From DATJBC01 sp035515515 (lineage in GTDB: Bacteria > Actinomycetota > Acidimicrobiia > Acidimicrobiales > UBA8190): a DNA stretch of 17,236 nt. The position numbers and the translations under genes were made by a program. The stretch covers positions 1 to 17,236 of the forward strand of contig DATJBC010000011.1 in assembly GCA_035515515.1 (NCBI GenBank), in the 5' to 3' direction. Below the pieces are notes generated by a model. That model was not told the origin of the DNA. It did not search any database and saw only the letters and a program-made list of their open reading frames with translations. Shown here piece after piece: positions 1 to 7,186 of the stretch. Each line of letters opens with the position of its first letter. The first letter of the stretch is position 1.

Positions 1-189
1 TCGCCGGCGCGGCCGGTCGAGCCGGCCGCCGGGCAGGCCGTCGGGACCAACGGCGCCGTGGGAGGGAGGGCCCAGCCCGCCCACCCGGCCCCCGTGCACG
101 CTCCCGCCAGTGCCCCACCGGGTCCTCCGGCCCGGCCCGACCCCGCCGATCTGTGGGTGGTGCGCCCCACCACCCCGGGACCGGCCTGA
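1..189 (+). CDS. Possible C-terminal tail of an upstream gene (partial)
   Basis: Frame 1 is open from the window edge to a TGA at 187-189, giving 62 residues very rich in Pro and Ala and ending in ADLWVVRPTTPGPA. Most codons end in G or C, as in the real genes here, and the stop lies 29 nt before the SDR start, an operon-like distance. A Pro/Ala-rich stretch is typical of a disordered C-terminal tail. No domain is recognisable. In DNA this GC-rich a 62-codon open frame can occur by chance, so this could equally be untranslated leader. Confidence 0.3.
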   Translation, partial: SPARPVEPAAGQAVGTNGAVGGRAQPAHPAPVHAPASAPPGPPARPDPADLWVVRPTTPGPA

Positions 190-218
190 ACCGCAGCGAA
201 GGGACGACGACGACACCC

Positions 219-1115
219 ATGGGACTGCTCGACGGAAGAGTGGCGGTGGTCACCGGCGCCGGCGGTGGCATCGGACGCGCCATCGCCTGCTGCCTGGCGG
301 CCGAGGGCGCCAACGTGGTGGTGAACGACCTGGGAACCACGCTCGACGGCACGGGCACGGCCCGGGGCCCGGCGGGCGAGACGGTGGCGCTCATCGAGCA
401 GGCCGGCGGCAAGGCGGTGGCCAACGGCGATTCGGTGTCGGACTTCGAGGGGGCGGGGCGCATCGTGGCCCAGGCGGTGGAGACCTTCGGGTCGCTCGAC
501 ATCCTCGTCAACAACGCCGGCATCGTGCGCGACCGGACGCTGCTCAAGATGACCTCCGACGACTACGACGCCGTGGTGGCGGTGCACCAGAAGGGGACGT
601 TCAACTGCACCCGGCACGCCGCGCCCCACATGCGCGAGGCCGGCTACGGCCGCATCGTCAACATCACCTCGTCCGCCGGCCTGCGGGGCAACTTCGGGCA
701 GAGCAACTACGGCGCGGCCAAGGCCGCCATCATGGGCATGACCTTCGTGTGGGCGCTGGAGCTGGGCCGCTACGGCATCACGGTCAACGCCGTGGCCCCG
801 GCCGGGCTCACCCGCATGACCGAGAACCTCTTCGGCGACGGCGCCGTCCCGCCCGACCAGGACCCCGCCCTCAACGCGCCGCTGGTGGCGTTCCTGGCGT
901 CGGAGCAGGCGGGCTACGTCAACGGCCAGGTCCTGGGGCGCACCGGCTACGCCTACACGATCTTCCAGACGCCCCGGCAGGTGGCGGCCATGTGGCGCGA
1001 GGGGGGCTGGACGCCCGCGCAGGTGGCCGAGCACTTCCACGACGTGCTGGGCCAGCACCTCCAGCCGGTGGGGATGCCCGCCCACCCGCTGTTGGGCAAG
1101 CAGGACGGCGCCTGA
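219..1115 (+). CDS. SDR-family 3-hydroxyacyl-CoA dehydrogenase-like oxidoreductase
   Basis: A 298-residue classical short-chain dehydrogenase, probably NAD(H)-dependent and cytosolic. It shows the Rossmann motif TGAGGGIG (12-19), the acidic NDLG turn (36-39), NNAG (98-101), and the catalytic triad Ser151, Tyr164 and Lys168 in the SNYGAAK segment. The long loop after NDLG and the C-terminal extension past about residue 205 resemble 17-beta-HSD type 4/Hsd4A-like enzymes, which oxidise 3-hydroxyacyl-CoA in fatty or sterol side-chain degradation. That substrate is inferred from family resemblance and the neighbouring thiolases and acyl-CoA dehydrogenases. ATG 219 is chosen because homology begins at MGLLDGRVAVVTG; the frame is open back to 153 but adds only low-complexity residues. 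The purine run GAAGGGA upstream lies rather far from the start. The gene converges on the thiolase with a 45-bp gap. Confidence 0.88.
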   Translation: MGLLDGRVAVVTGAGGGIGRAIACCLAAEGANVVVNDLGTTLDGTGTARGPAGETVALIEQAGGKAVANGDSVSDFEGAGRIVAQAVETFGSLDILVNNAGIVRDRTLLKMTSDDYDAVVAVHQKGTFNCTRHAAPHMREAGYGRIVNITSSAGLRGNFGQSNYGAAKAAIMGMTFVWALELGRYGITVNAVAPAGLTRMTENLFGDGAVPPDQDPALNAPLVAFLASEQAGYVNGQVLGRTGYAYTIFQTPRQVAAMWREGGWTPAQVAEHFHDVLGQHLQPVGMPAHPLLGKQDGA

Positions 1116-1120
1116 GGCCC

Positions 1121-1136
1121 GGCGCGCCGGCGCGCC
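1121..1136. terminator. Perfect 16-bp palindrome between convergent genes
   Basis: GGCGCGCCGGCGCGCC is its own reverse complement and fills the gap between the SDR stop (1115) and the thiolase stop (1161). RNA from either strand could fold as a 6-bp G/C stem with a CCGG loop. There is no T-tract, so a bidirectional, non-canonical terminator is inferred from position only. Confidence 0.35.
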
Positions 1137-1160
1137 CCCTGGGAGGTCAGGACCCGGCCG

Positions 1161-2336
1161 TCAGGGGTTGCGGGTGAGGATGTTCACCACCGACACCCCC
1201 GATCCCCGCCCCCCCACGTTGTGCTGGAGGGCGAAGCCGTTGCGGATGGCCACCTGGCGGCCCTCGGCCTCCTCGCGCAGCTGCCACCAGCACTCGGTGA
1301 GCTGGGCCACGCCGGTGGCCCCGATGGGGTGCCCCTTGGCCAGCAGGCCCCCCGAGGGGTTCACGGGGATGCGGCCGTCCAGGGCGGTGTCGCCCTCCAG
1401 GGAGGCGGGGCCGCCCTTGCCCTTCTCCACGAAGCCCAGGTCCTCGATGTCGAGGATCTCGGTGATGGTGAAGCAGTCGTGCACCTCGGCCACGTCCATG
1501 TCGCCGGCGCCCACGCCGGCCATGGCGAAGGCGCGCCCCGACGCCACGGTGGTGGCGGGCAGCCCCACGAACGAGGACTTCTCGTGGAGATAGGGGTGGT
1601 CGGTGGCCACGCCGAAGCCGGCCACGTACACGGGCTTGTCGGTGAACTCCTGGGCGCGCTCGGCGGTGGTGAGGATGGCGGCCGCCGCCCCGTCGGTCTG
1701 GGGGCAGCAGTCGAGGAGGCGCAGGGGGCTGCACACCGCCGGTGAGGCGAGCACCTGCTCCACGGTGACCTCGCTCTGGAAGTGGGCGTAGGGGTCGAGG
1801 CAGCCGTTGTGGTGGTTCTTCACCGCCACCGAGGCCAGCATCTCGGGGGTGGTGCCGTACTCGTGCATGTGCCGGGTGGCGAAGGGCGCGAACAGCACGG
1901 GGGCGGTCTCGCCCCGGTTGTAGAGCGGGTGGCCGGCGGCCGCCCGGGCGAGGAGGCCCTCCTGGGTCGACTTGTCGCGCATCTTCTCGACGCCGATCAC
2001 CAGCACCACGTCGTGCACGCCGCTGGCCACCGCCATGGCCCCGATGCGGAAGGCGTCGGACCCCGACGGGCAGGCGTTCTCCACGCGGGTGCAGGCCACG
2101 CCGGCGAGCCCCAGCGCGCTGGGCACGGTGTTGCCGCCGATGCCCTCCTGTCCCCACAGCGTGCCGCGCTGGGTGGCCACGATCACGGCGTCCACCGCGC
2201 CGCGCTCGAAGCCGTTGTCGACGTTGGACAGCGCCGCCGCGAAGGCGCCCGCCGCCATCTGCTCGTAGCTCTGCTCGAACAGCTCCCCGAACTTGATGAG
2301 CCCCGCCCCCACCACGGCGACCTTGTTCCAGCTCAT
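1161..2336 (-). CDS. Thiolase, SCP-x/archaeal acetoacetyl-CoA thiolase type
   Basis: A 391-residue thiolase. The nucleophile is Cys89 in ENACPSGS; the SCP-x-type HDCF motif starts at His286, where classical thiolases have NEAF; GHPIGATG carries His336; and HNVGGRG (372-378) replaces the usual C-terminal CxG cysteine. This signature belongs to thiolases that pair with DUF35 proteins, such as archaeal acetoacetyl-CoA thiolase and the Ltp/SCP-x group. The catalytic residues look intact, so cleavage or formation of 3-ketoacyl-CoA is expected; the substrate is unknown. Its ATG overlaps the stop of the upstream HMGS-like/DUF35 fusion by 4 bp (ATGA), and the best Shine-Dalgarno in the window, AAGGAGG (complement of 2344-2350), lies 7 nt before the ATG, so its yield may exceed simple coupling. 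It is the last gene of a three-gene operon. Confidence 0.9.
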   Translation of the reverse strand: MSWNKVAVVGAGLIKFGELFEQSYEQMAAGAFAAALSNVDNGFERGAVDAVIVATQRGTLWGQEGIGGNTVPSALGLAGVACTRVENACPSGSDAFRIGAMAVASGVHDVVLVIGVEKMRDKSTQEGLLARAAAGHPLYNRGETAPVLFAPFATRHMHEYGTTPEMLASVAVKNHHNGCLDPYAHFQSEVTVEQVLASPAVCSPLRLLDCCPQTDGAAAAILTTAERAQEFTDKPVYVAGFGVATDHPYLHEKSSFVGLPATTVASGRAFAMAGVGAGDMDVAEVHDCFTITEILDIEDLGFVEKGKGGPASLEGDTALDGRIPVNPSGGLLAKGHPIGATGVAQLTECWWQLREEAEGRQVAIRNGFALQHNVGGRGSGVSVVNILTRNP

Positions 2337-3862
2337 GTGGCACCCTCCTTGGTCGTGCCCGCCGGGCCGGGCGCCGCCGGGCCGGGCGCCGCCGCGGCCC
2401 GGAAGGCCTTGTAGCCGTAGACGGGCACGCCCCGCTCCAGCGCGTAGCGCCGCAGGGACAGCGTCACCGTGTCCCCGATCGCCAGGACGGCGGCGTCGGC
2501 GGGCGTGCCCTGCACCATGAGGCGGGCGCCGTCGTCGAGGTCGAGCACGAGCAGCGGCAGCGGGGCCTGGAAGGGCGGCGGCATGGTCTGGTTGACCACG
2601 AAGGTCTGCACCGTCCCCCGGCGCGCCAGGCGCACCTCGCCGAGGTCGCTGCTCCCGCACCCCACGCAGGCGGGGTGGATGGACGGCGGGGTCGAGATGG
2701 TGCCGCACGCCGCACAGCGCGCCCCGGTGAGCCCGAGCATCTCGGCGTTGCCCCGCACGAAGGCGGCGCCTCCGGGGGGCACGCCCATGGGGATCGACTC
2801 CCCCGCCGCCACCAGGGCGCCGCGCGCCCGCAGCGCCTGGACGTAGGTGGCGGGCCGGGCGGGCCCCAGGGCCTCTGCGCGCCTGGCCCCGGGCACGGGC
2901 CGCTGCGCCTCGAGCACCACGGCGGTGGCCCGGCCCCCCCCGTAGCCGACCATGCCCAGCCGCCCGGTGGTGCCCGCCCCCGCCTCGCCGGCGCACGCGT
3001 GGACCAGGCCGAGGAGGGGGGCCGCCGCGCCCGTGTCGCCCAGGGCGCGCGTCACCGGCGCCGAGGAGACGGGCGCCCCCAGGCGCTTGCCCAGCGCCCC
3101 GGCCAGCTTGCCGTCGGGGTCCGACAGCGACCACGACTGGACGGGGGCGCCCTCGGCCGCCGCCGCCCCCGCCGCCCCCAGCAGGGGGAGGAAGACCTCC
3201 TCCCGGAAGAGGCGGGCGTCGTAGACGTCCTCGGTGGTCGCCGCCCCGTCGGCGCGGTAGCGGTCCAGGGCCGGCCGGGCCCGCGTGGCCCGGGCCACCA
3301 GGCGGGCGCCGGGGGACGACCCGTTGGTGGCCGCCGCCGGGTCGCGGGCGCCCTCCGAGGCCACGACGACGGCCGCCGCGCCGGCCCCGATGGCGGTCTC
3401 GCCGGCGGTGCCGGGCCCGGGGACGAGGGCGTCGGACGCCACCACCAGCGCCACGGTCCCGGGCCGGGCCACCACCGCGTCCCAGGCGGCCACCAGCGCG
3501 TCCATCCCGGCGTGGGGCGACCCGCTCGCCAGGCACCCCGCCACGCCGGCGCCCAGGCCCAGCGCGCTGCACAGAAAGACGTGGCTGGGGCCCTCCGCCA
3601 TGGGCGGGCGGCTCGTGCCCCACCACAGGCCGCCCACGGAGGCGGCGTCGACGCCGGCGGCCTCGAGGGCCGACGTCGCCGCCTGCCAGGCCAGCGTGAG
3701 CGTGTCCTCGTCGGCGTCGCACACCGCCAGGGCCCCCGGCCCGCCGCCCGACCCCCACGCCGCGCCGGCCTCCGCCGCGGCCAGCCGCAGGGAGGGCGCG
3801 GCGGCGCCCACGCCCAGGACGGCGACGGGCGGCACCGGCGGGGCCACGGTGTCGGGCGTCAC
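2333..3862 (-). CDS. HMG-CoA-synthase-like domain fused to DUF35 zinc-ribbon/OB-fold domain
   Basis: A 509-residue fusion. Residues 11-320 resemble archaeal-type HMG-CoA synthase: DEDTLTLAWQAATSAL (51-66), Cys110 at the nucleophile position, and the GYGGGRATAVVL strand (306-317). Residues 383-402 form a zinc ribbon (Cys383, 386, 399, 402), followed by a DUF35 OB-fold to about 487 (GTVQTFVVNQTMPPPF onward). Aligned by eye, the family's catalytic Glu (GSES) is Ser84 in GTSR, and its catalytic His (HxPxGK) is Ser247 in SDPDGK. It is therefore probably not a normal HMG-CoA synthase and may act as an acyl-CoA-binding partner of the next gene, the thiolase; that role is inferred. The GTG start at 3862 overlaps the acyl-CoA dehydrogenase stop (GTGA). 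The frame stays open further upstream, but only inside that neighbour. Confidence 0.8.
   Translation of the reverse strand: MTPDTVAPPVPPVAVLGVGAAAPSLRLAAAEAGAAWGSGGGPGALAVCDADEDTLTLAWQAATSALEAAGVDAASVGGLWWGTSRPPMAEGPSHVFLCSALGLGAGVAGCLASGSPHAGMDALVAAWDAVVARPGTVALVVASDALVPGPGTAGETAIGAGAAAVVVASEGARDPAAATNGSSPGARLVARATRARPALDRYRADGAATTEDVYDARLFREEVFLPLLGAAGAAAAEGAPVQSWSLSDPDGKLAGALGKRLGAPVSSAPVTRALGDTGAAAPLLGLVHACAGEAGAGTTGRLGMVGYGGGRATAVVLEAQRPVPGARRAEALGPARPATYVQALRARGALVAAGESIPMGVPPGGAAFVRGNAEMLGLTGARCAACGTISTPPSIHPACVGCGSSDLGEVRLARRGTVQTFVVNQTMPPPFQAPLPLLVLDLDDGARLMVQGTPADAAVLAIGDTVTLSLRRYALERGVPVYGYKAFRAAAAPGPAAPGPAGTTKEGAT
2361..2390. repeat. 15-bp perfect tandem duplication in the DUF35 C-terminus
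   Basis: The unit GCCGGGCCGGGCGCC occurs twice head to tail (2361-2375 and 2376-2390). It encodes a Pro/Ala/Gly repeat in the tail of the fusion protein after the OB-fold, so it probably lengthens a flexible tail without effect on the domain. Confidence 0.8.
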
Positions 3863-5067
3863 CGGCGCGGCCCCGCCCACCCCGGCGTCTGGGGCACGCG
3901 CCCGCCGAGCAGGGCGGTGCCCACGAAGTTGCGCTGGATCTCGATCGTGCCGGCCCCGATGCACAGGCCCCGGATGTCCCGGTAGGCGCGCTCGACGGGG
4001 TACTCCCGGCTGTAGCCGTAGCCCCCGAGGAGCTGGATGGCCTCGTCGCACACGTGCTTCGCCGCGCGGTTGCAGGCGATCTTGGCCATGGCCGACTCGA
4101 GCGGGGGCGGGGTGCCGTGTCCACCGGCCAGCACCAGCGCCCGAGCCAGGAGCAGGCGCGCCCCCTCAAGCTCGGTGGCCATGTCGGCGATCTTCCACTG
4201 CAGGCCCTGGAGCTCCGCCAGCGTCTTGTCGCCCACGGCACGCTCGCGCATGTACCCCATGGCGTACTCGAGCGCGCCCTGGGCCGCGCCCAGGCACATC
4301 GCGGCGTTGCCGCAGCGCTCGTGGTTGATGTGGGCGAGGAGGGTCTTCAGCCCGCTGTTGTCGGCGGGGTCGCCCGCCACGAGGACGTCGCCGGGGTCGA
4401 CGCGCACGCCGTCGAAGGCGAGCTCGGCCTCGGTGCAGCCCCGCAGCCCCATCTTGCGGTGGGTCCCCGCCACGCTCACCCCGGGACGCGCCAGGTCGAC
4501 GACCACGGCCCCGATGCCCTTGCCGGTGCCCGGCGCGCTGCCCGGGAAGCGGCACCACACCAGGCACGCCACCGCCCGGTGGCCCCCCGTGACGTAGTTC
4601 TTGTAGGCGTCGAGCCGCCACCCGTCGCCGTCGGGGGTGAGGTGCGCCCGCATGGTGGTGGCCGCCGACCCGGCGTCGGGCTCGGTGATGCCGATGCAGA
4701 AGAGCTCGCCCGCGGCGGCCTGGGGCAGCCACCGGTCCCGCAGGGCGTCGGTGCCCAGGTGCTCGATGGCGCGTGGGGGCCCGTTGAACACGAGCTGGCA
4801 CAAGATGGCGCTGGAGACGTCGACGCGGGCCAGCTCCTCGAGGACGATGGCCGCCTCCACGTCGCCCATCCCCATGCCGCCGTAGCGCTCCCCGACGGTC
4901 ACCGCGAAGAGCTCGGCGCGCCGCAGGGCGTCCAGGGAGGCCTCGGCGAACTCCTCGGTCTCGTCCCATCGGGCCGCGTGGGGGGCGATGTCGCGCTCGG
5001 CCACGTCGCGGGCCAGCTTGCGCAGGGCGGAGCGGTCCTCGTCCTCTGTGAGGTCGATCGAGCTCAC
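3859..5067 (-). CDS. Acyl-CoA dehydrogenase, isovaleryl/long-chain type
   Basis: A 402-residue FAD-dependent acyl-CoA dehydrogenase expected to introduce the alpha,beta double bond and pass electrons to ETF. It has the flavin-loop motif ITEPDAGSAATT (127-138), AMAKIACNRAAKHVCDEAIQ (326-345), LLGGYGYSREYPVER (346-360) and the end motif GAGTIEIQR (371-379). The usual YEG glutamate near the C-terminus is absent (Ala372), but Glu250 in HINHERCGN matches the helix-G catalytic Glu of isovaleryl- and long-chain dehydrogenases, so it should be active. The GTG at 5067 is chosen because GGGGGAGGA stands 10 nt upstream and homology starts there; an earlier ATG at 5163 would run through the promoter. It is the first gene of the operon with the DUF35 fusion and thiolase, and is divergent from the diiron-like gene. 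Confidence 0.88.
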   Translation of the reverse strand: MSSIDLTEDEDRSALRKLARDVAERDIAPHAARWDETEEFAEASLDALRRAELFAVTVGERYGGMGMGDVEAAIVLEELARVDVSSAILCQLVFNGPPRAIEHLGTDALRDRWLPQAAAGELFCIGITEPDAGSAATTMRAHLTPDGDGWRLDAYKNYVTGGHRAVACLVWCRFPGSAPGTGKGIGAVVVDLARPGVSVAGTHRKMGLRGCTEAELAFDGVRVDPGDVLVAGDPADNSGLKTLLAHINHERCGNAAMCLGAAQGALEYAMGYMRERAVGDKTLAELQGLQWKIADMATELEGARLLLARALVLAGGHGTPPPLESAMAKIACNRAAKHVCDEAIQLLGGYGYSREYPVERAYRDIRGLCIGAGTIEIQRNFVGTALLGGRVPQTPGWAGPRR

Positions 5068-5077
5068 CGGCGGGCGG

Positions 5078-5086
5078 TCCTCCCCC
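5078..5086 (-). promoter_or_regulatory. Ribosome binding site fixing the GTG start at 5067
   Basis: On the minus strand this reads GGGGGAGGA, leaving 10 nt to the GTG at 5067-5065. The only in-frame ATG upstream (5163) has no comparable site and falls in the promoter/operator. Confidence 0.6.
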
Positions 5087-5119
5087 GAGCCGCGCGCCGG
5101 TGGCGTCGGGGCACCGGAC

Positions 5120-5152
5120 CTGACACCATCGTCAGTGAACTTACTACACTGA
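5120..5152. promoter_or_regulatory. Divergent promoter with inverted-repeat operator
   Basis: This is the AT-richest short stretch of the left half, between two divergent operons. Arms TCAGTG (5132-5137) and CACTGA (5147-5152) form a perfect 6-bp inverted repeat around a 9-nt centre, a size typical of TetR-family operators. For the plus strand, CTGACA (5120-5125) and TACACT (5145-5150) could serve as -35 and -10 with a 19-nt spacer, the repeat overlapping the -10. For the minus strand, TAAGTT (complement of 5138-5143) is a possible -10 inside the repeat. One repressor could thus control both operons. No regulator gene lies next to it. Confidence 0.5.
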
Positions 5153-5204
5153 GCGTCCGGCATCCCCGGGCCGGGGGGACGCGCACGCCTTCGAGGAGCT
5201 GTCC

Positions 5205-5987
5205 ATGAGCGAGAGCCGGGAATTCAAAGACATCCGCCGCAGCGGGCCCGTGGCGCAGGCCAAGTCGGTCGCCGACTTCATGGCCGAGCTCGAGACCCTG
5301 CAGACCGAGATCTGCACGGCCAAGAACATGGTGTGGGAGGCGGTGGCCGACGGCAGCCTGTCCGAGGAGTATCTGCGGCGCTTCGCCAAGGAGTACTACT
5401 TCCTGGGCCGCTGGTACACGTCTGAGTTCGGCTCGCTGGTGGCCAACGCCCCCGACGCCGACGCCCTGTCGCTGGGCACGAGCGAGCACTTCGCCCACTG
5501 GCTCCAGAACCTGGCCGACGAGACCGGCTACACCGGCGACGCCAACCACGTCGACATGAAGATCGAGTGGGCCCACCAGCTGGGCATCAGCGACGAGGAG
5601 CTGGACGCCTACGTGCCGCTGCCCGAGACCATCGGCACGGTGTTCACGACGCTCTACTACATGCGCCGCTCCTACGAGGAGGGGCTGGCCGCCTTCGGGT
5701 GGGCGGGCGAGCGCTTCGCGGCGTCCACCGGCTACGCCAAGAAGATGTTCGAGGGCATGCGCGACCACTACGGCATCGAGGTGGAGAACTTCCGGGTGCA
5801 CGCCTACGCCGAGGAGGACCACGGCGAGCAGGCCGACTACCTGCTGCGCCAGGTGGTCGCCAGCGCCGACCAGCAGCGCCGGGTGCGCCGCTCGATCGTG
5901 CACACCTTCTCGGTGCGCAACCAGCGCACCGTGGCGCTCAACCGCTGGTTGGACGAGCCCGGGTCCTTGCGCGGGACGAGGGGCTGA
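5205..5987 (+). CDS. Heme-oxygenase-like (TenA/PqqC/CADD fold) putative diiron protein
   Basis: A 260-residue, mainly helical soluble protein of the TenA/PqqC/iron-containing redox enzyme type. The strongest signal is His199-x3-Glu203-x2-His206 in VHAYAEEDHGEQ, matching the last-helix HxxxD/ExxH ligands of heme-oxygenase-like diiron enzymes such as CADD and UndA. Glu121-x2-His124 (EWAH), Glu106 in NLADETG and Glu158/Glu159 are candidate remaining ligands. A TenA thiaminase or PQQ enzyme is less likely, as no thiamin or PQQ gene is nearby. Oxygen-dependent oxidation of an acyl or related substrate is inferred only from its place at the head of an operon with a thiolase (1-nt gap) and acyl-CoA dehydrogenase. 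The start is supported by GAGGAG (5193-5198) 6 nt before the ATG. Confidence 0.75.
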   Translation: MSESREFKDIRRSGPVAQAKSVADFMAELETLQTEICTAKNMVWEAVADGSLSEEYLRRFAKEYYFLGRWYTSEFGSLVANAPDADALSLGTSEHFAHWLQNLADETGYTGDANHVDMKIEWAHQLGISDEELDAYVPLPETIGTVFTTLYYMRRSYEEGLAAFGWAGERFAASTGYAKKMFEGMRDHYGIEVENFRVHAYAEEDHGEQADYLLRQVVASADQQRRVRRSIVHTFSVRNQRTVALNRWLDEPGSLRGTRG

Positions 5988-5988
5988 C

Positions 5989-7176
5989 GTGGCCGCGCGC
6001 GAGGCCGTCATCGTCGACACCCTGCGGACCGCCTTCGGCAAGCGGGGCGGCGCCCTGGCCACCTGGCACCCCGTCGACCTCCTGGCCCACGCCATCGGCG
6101 CCCTGGTGGACCGCAGCGGCGTCGACCCCGGCCGCGTCGACGACGTCATCGGCGGGTGCGTGAGCCAGGTGGGCGAGCAGTCCACCAACGTGGCGCGCAA
6201 CGCCTGGGTGGCCGCGGGCCTGCCCCAGTCGGTGCCGGCCACCACCGTGGACCGCCAGTGCGGCTCGTCGCAGCAGGCGGTGCACATAGCGGCTGCCGGC
6301 GTGGTGGCGGGCCACTACGACCTGGCCGTGGCGTGCGGTGTGGAGTCGATGAGCCGGGTGCCCCTGGCGTCGAACGCCCGGGGCGGCACGGGGCCGTTCC
6401 CCCCGTCGTTCCTCGACGTCATCGAGGGCCGGCTGTGGATGCAGTTCCGGGTGGCCCAGGTGCTGGCCGAGCAGTGGAAGATCACGCGCCAGGACATGGA
6501 CGAGTACGCCCTGGAGAGCCACCGCCGGGCCGCCGCGGCCACCGACTCGGGCCACTTCGCCCGGGAGATCGTCCCCGTCCCCCTGCGCGACGAGCACGGC
6601 GTGGCCGGCACCGAGACGCTGGCCGCCGACGAGGGCATCCGACGCGACACCACCCTCGAGCGCCTGGCGGCGCTGCCCCCCGCCCAGCCCTTCGAGCCCG
6701 AGACCGCGCCGGACATCACGGCGGGCAACTCGTCGCAGATGACCGACGGGGCCGCCGCCATGCTCATCGCCGAGCGGTCGGTGGCCGAGCGCCTGGGCCT
6801 GGCCGTCCGGGCCCGCTTCCACGCCTTCTCGGTGGCCGCCGAGGACGCCGCCATCGTGCTCTCGGCGCCGGTCCCCGCCACCCGCAAGCTCCTGGAGCGC
6901 ACGGGCATGACGGTCGACGACTTCGACGTCGTGGAGTGCAACGAGGCCTTCGCGGCCATCGCCCTCATGTGGGCGCGGGCCTTCCACCCCGACCCCGACC
7001 GCTTCAACCCCCGGGGCGGGGCCATCGCCATCGGCCATCCCCTGGGGGCCAGCGGGGTGCGCCTCATGACCACGCTGCTCAACGAGCTCGAGGCCTCGGG
7101 CGGCCGCTACGGCTTCCAGACGATGTGCGAGGGCGGCGGCCAGGCCAACGCCACGGTCATCGAGCGCCTGGCCTGA
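5989..7176 (+). CDS. Acetyl-CoA C-acyltransferase (classical thiolase, FadA-like)
   Basis: A 395-residue degradative-type thiolase with all catalytic features: Cys91 in DRQCGSSQQA, NEAF (Asn318-Phe321), His350 in GHPLGASG, and Cys380 in MCEGGGQ. It should cleave 3-ketoacyl-CoA with free CoA to acetyl-CoA (or propionyl-CoA) and a shortened acyl-CoA. It starts with GTG one nucleotide after the diiron-like gene's stop, so translation is probably coupled. It differs in type from the other thiolase at 1161-2336, which has HDCF and HNVGG motifs, so the two probably have different substrates or partners. Confidence 0.93.
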   Translation: MAAREAVIVDTLRTAFGKRGGALATWHPVDLLAHAIGALVDRSGVDPGRVDDVIGGCVSQVGEQSTNVARNAWVAAGLPQSVPATTVDRQCGSSQQAVHIAAAGVVAGHYDLAVACGVESMSRVPLASNARGGTGPFPPSFLDVIEGRLWMQFRVAQVLAEQWKITRQDMDEYALESHRRAAAATDSGHFAREIVPVPLRDEHGVAGTETLAADEGIRRDTTLERLAALPPAQPFEPETAPDITAGNSSQMTDGAAAMLIAERSVAERLGLAVRARFHAFSVAAEDAAIVLSAPVPATRKLLERTGMTVDDFDVVECNEAFAAIALMWARAFHPDPDRFNPRGGAIAIGHPLGASGVRLMTTLLNELEASGGRYGFQTMCEGGGQANATVIERLA

Positions 7177-7186
7177 GCGGGCGGCC

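Noticed and set aside
1161..4241. Single 1026-residue minus-strand frame ending in the thiolase
   Set aside because: Only the last 391 residues are thiolase. The earlier part is an out-of-frame reading of the DUF35 fusion and dehydrogenase; the ATGA overlap at 2333-2336 and the AAGGAGG site fix the real start.
5068..5163. Extended N-terminus of the acyl-CoA dehydrogenase from ATG 5163
   Set aside because: The extra 32 residues have no homology-like pattern, cross the promoter/operator, and lack a ribosome site, while GTG 5067 has a strong one.
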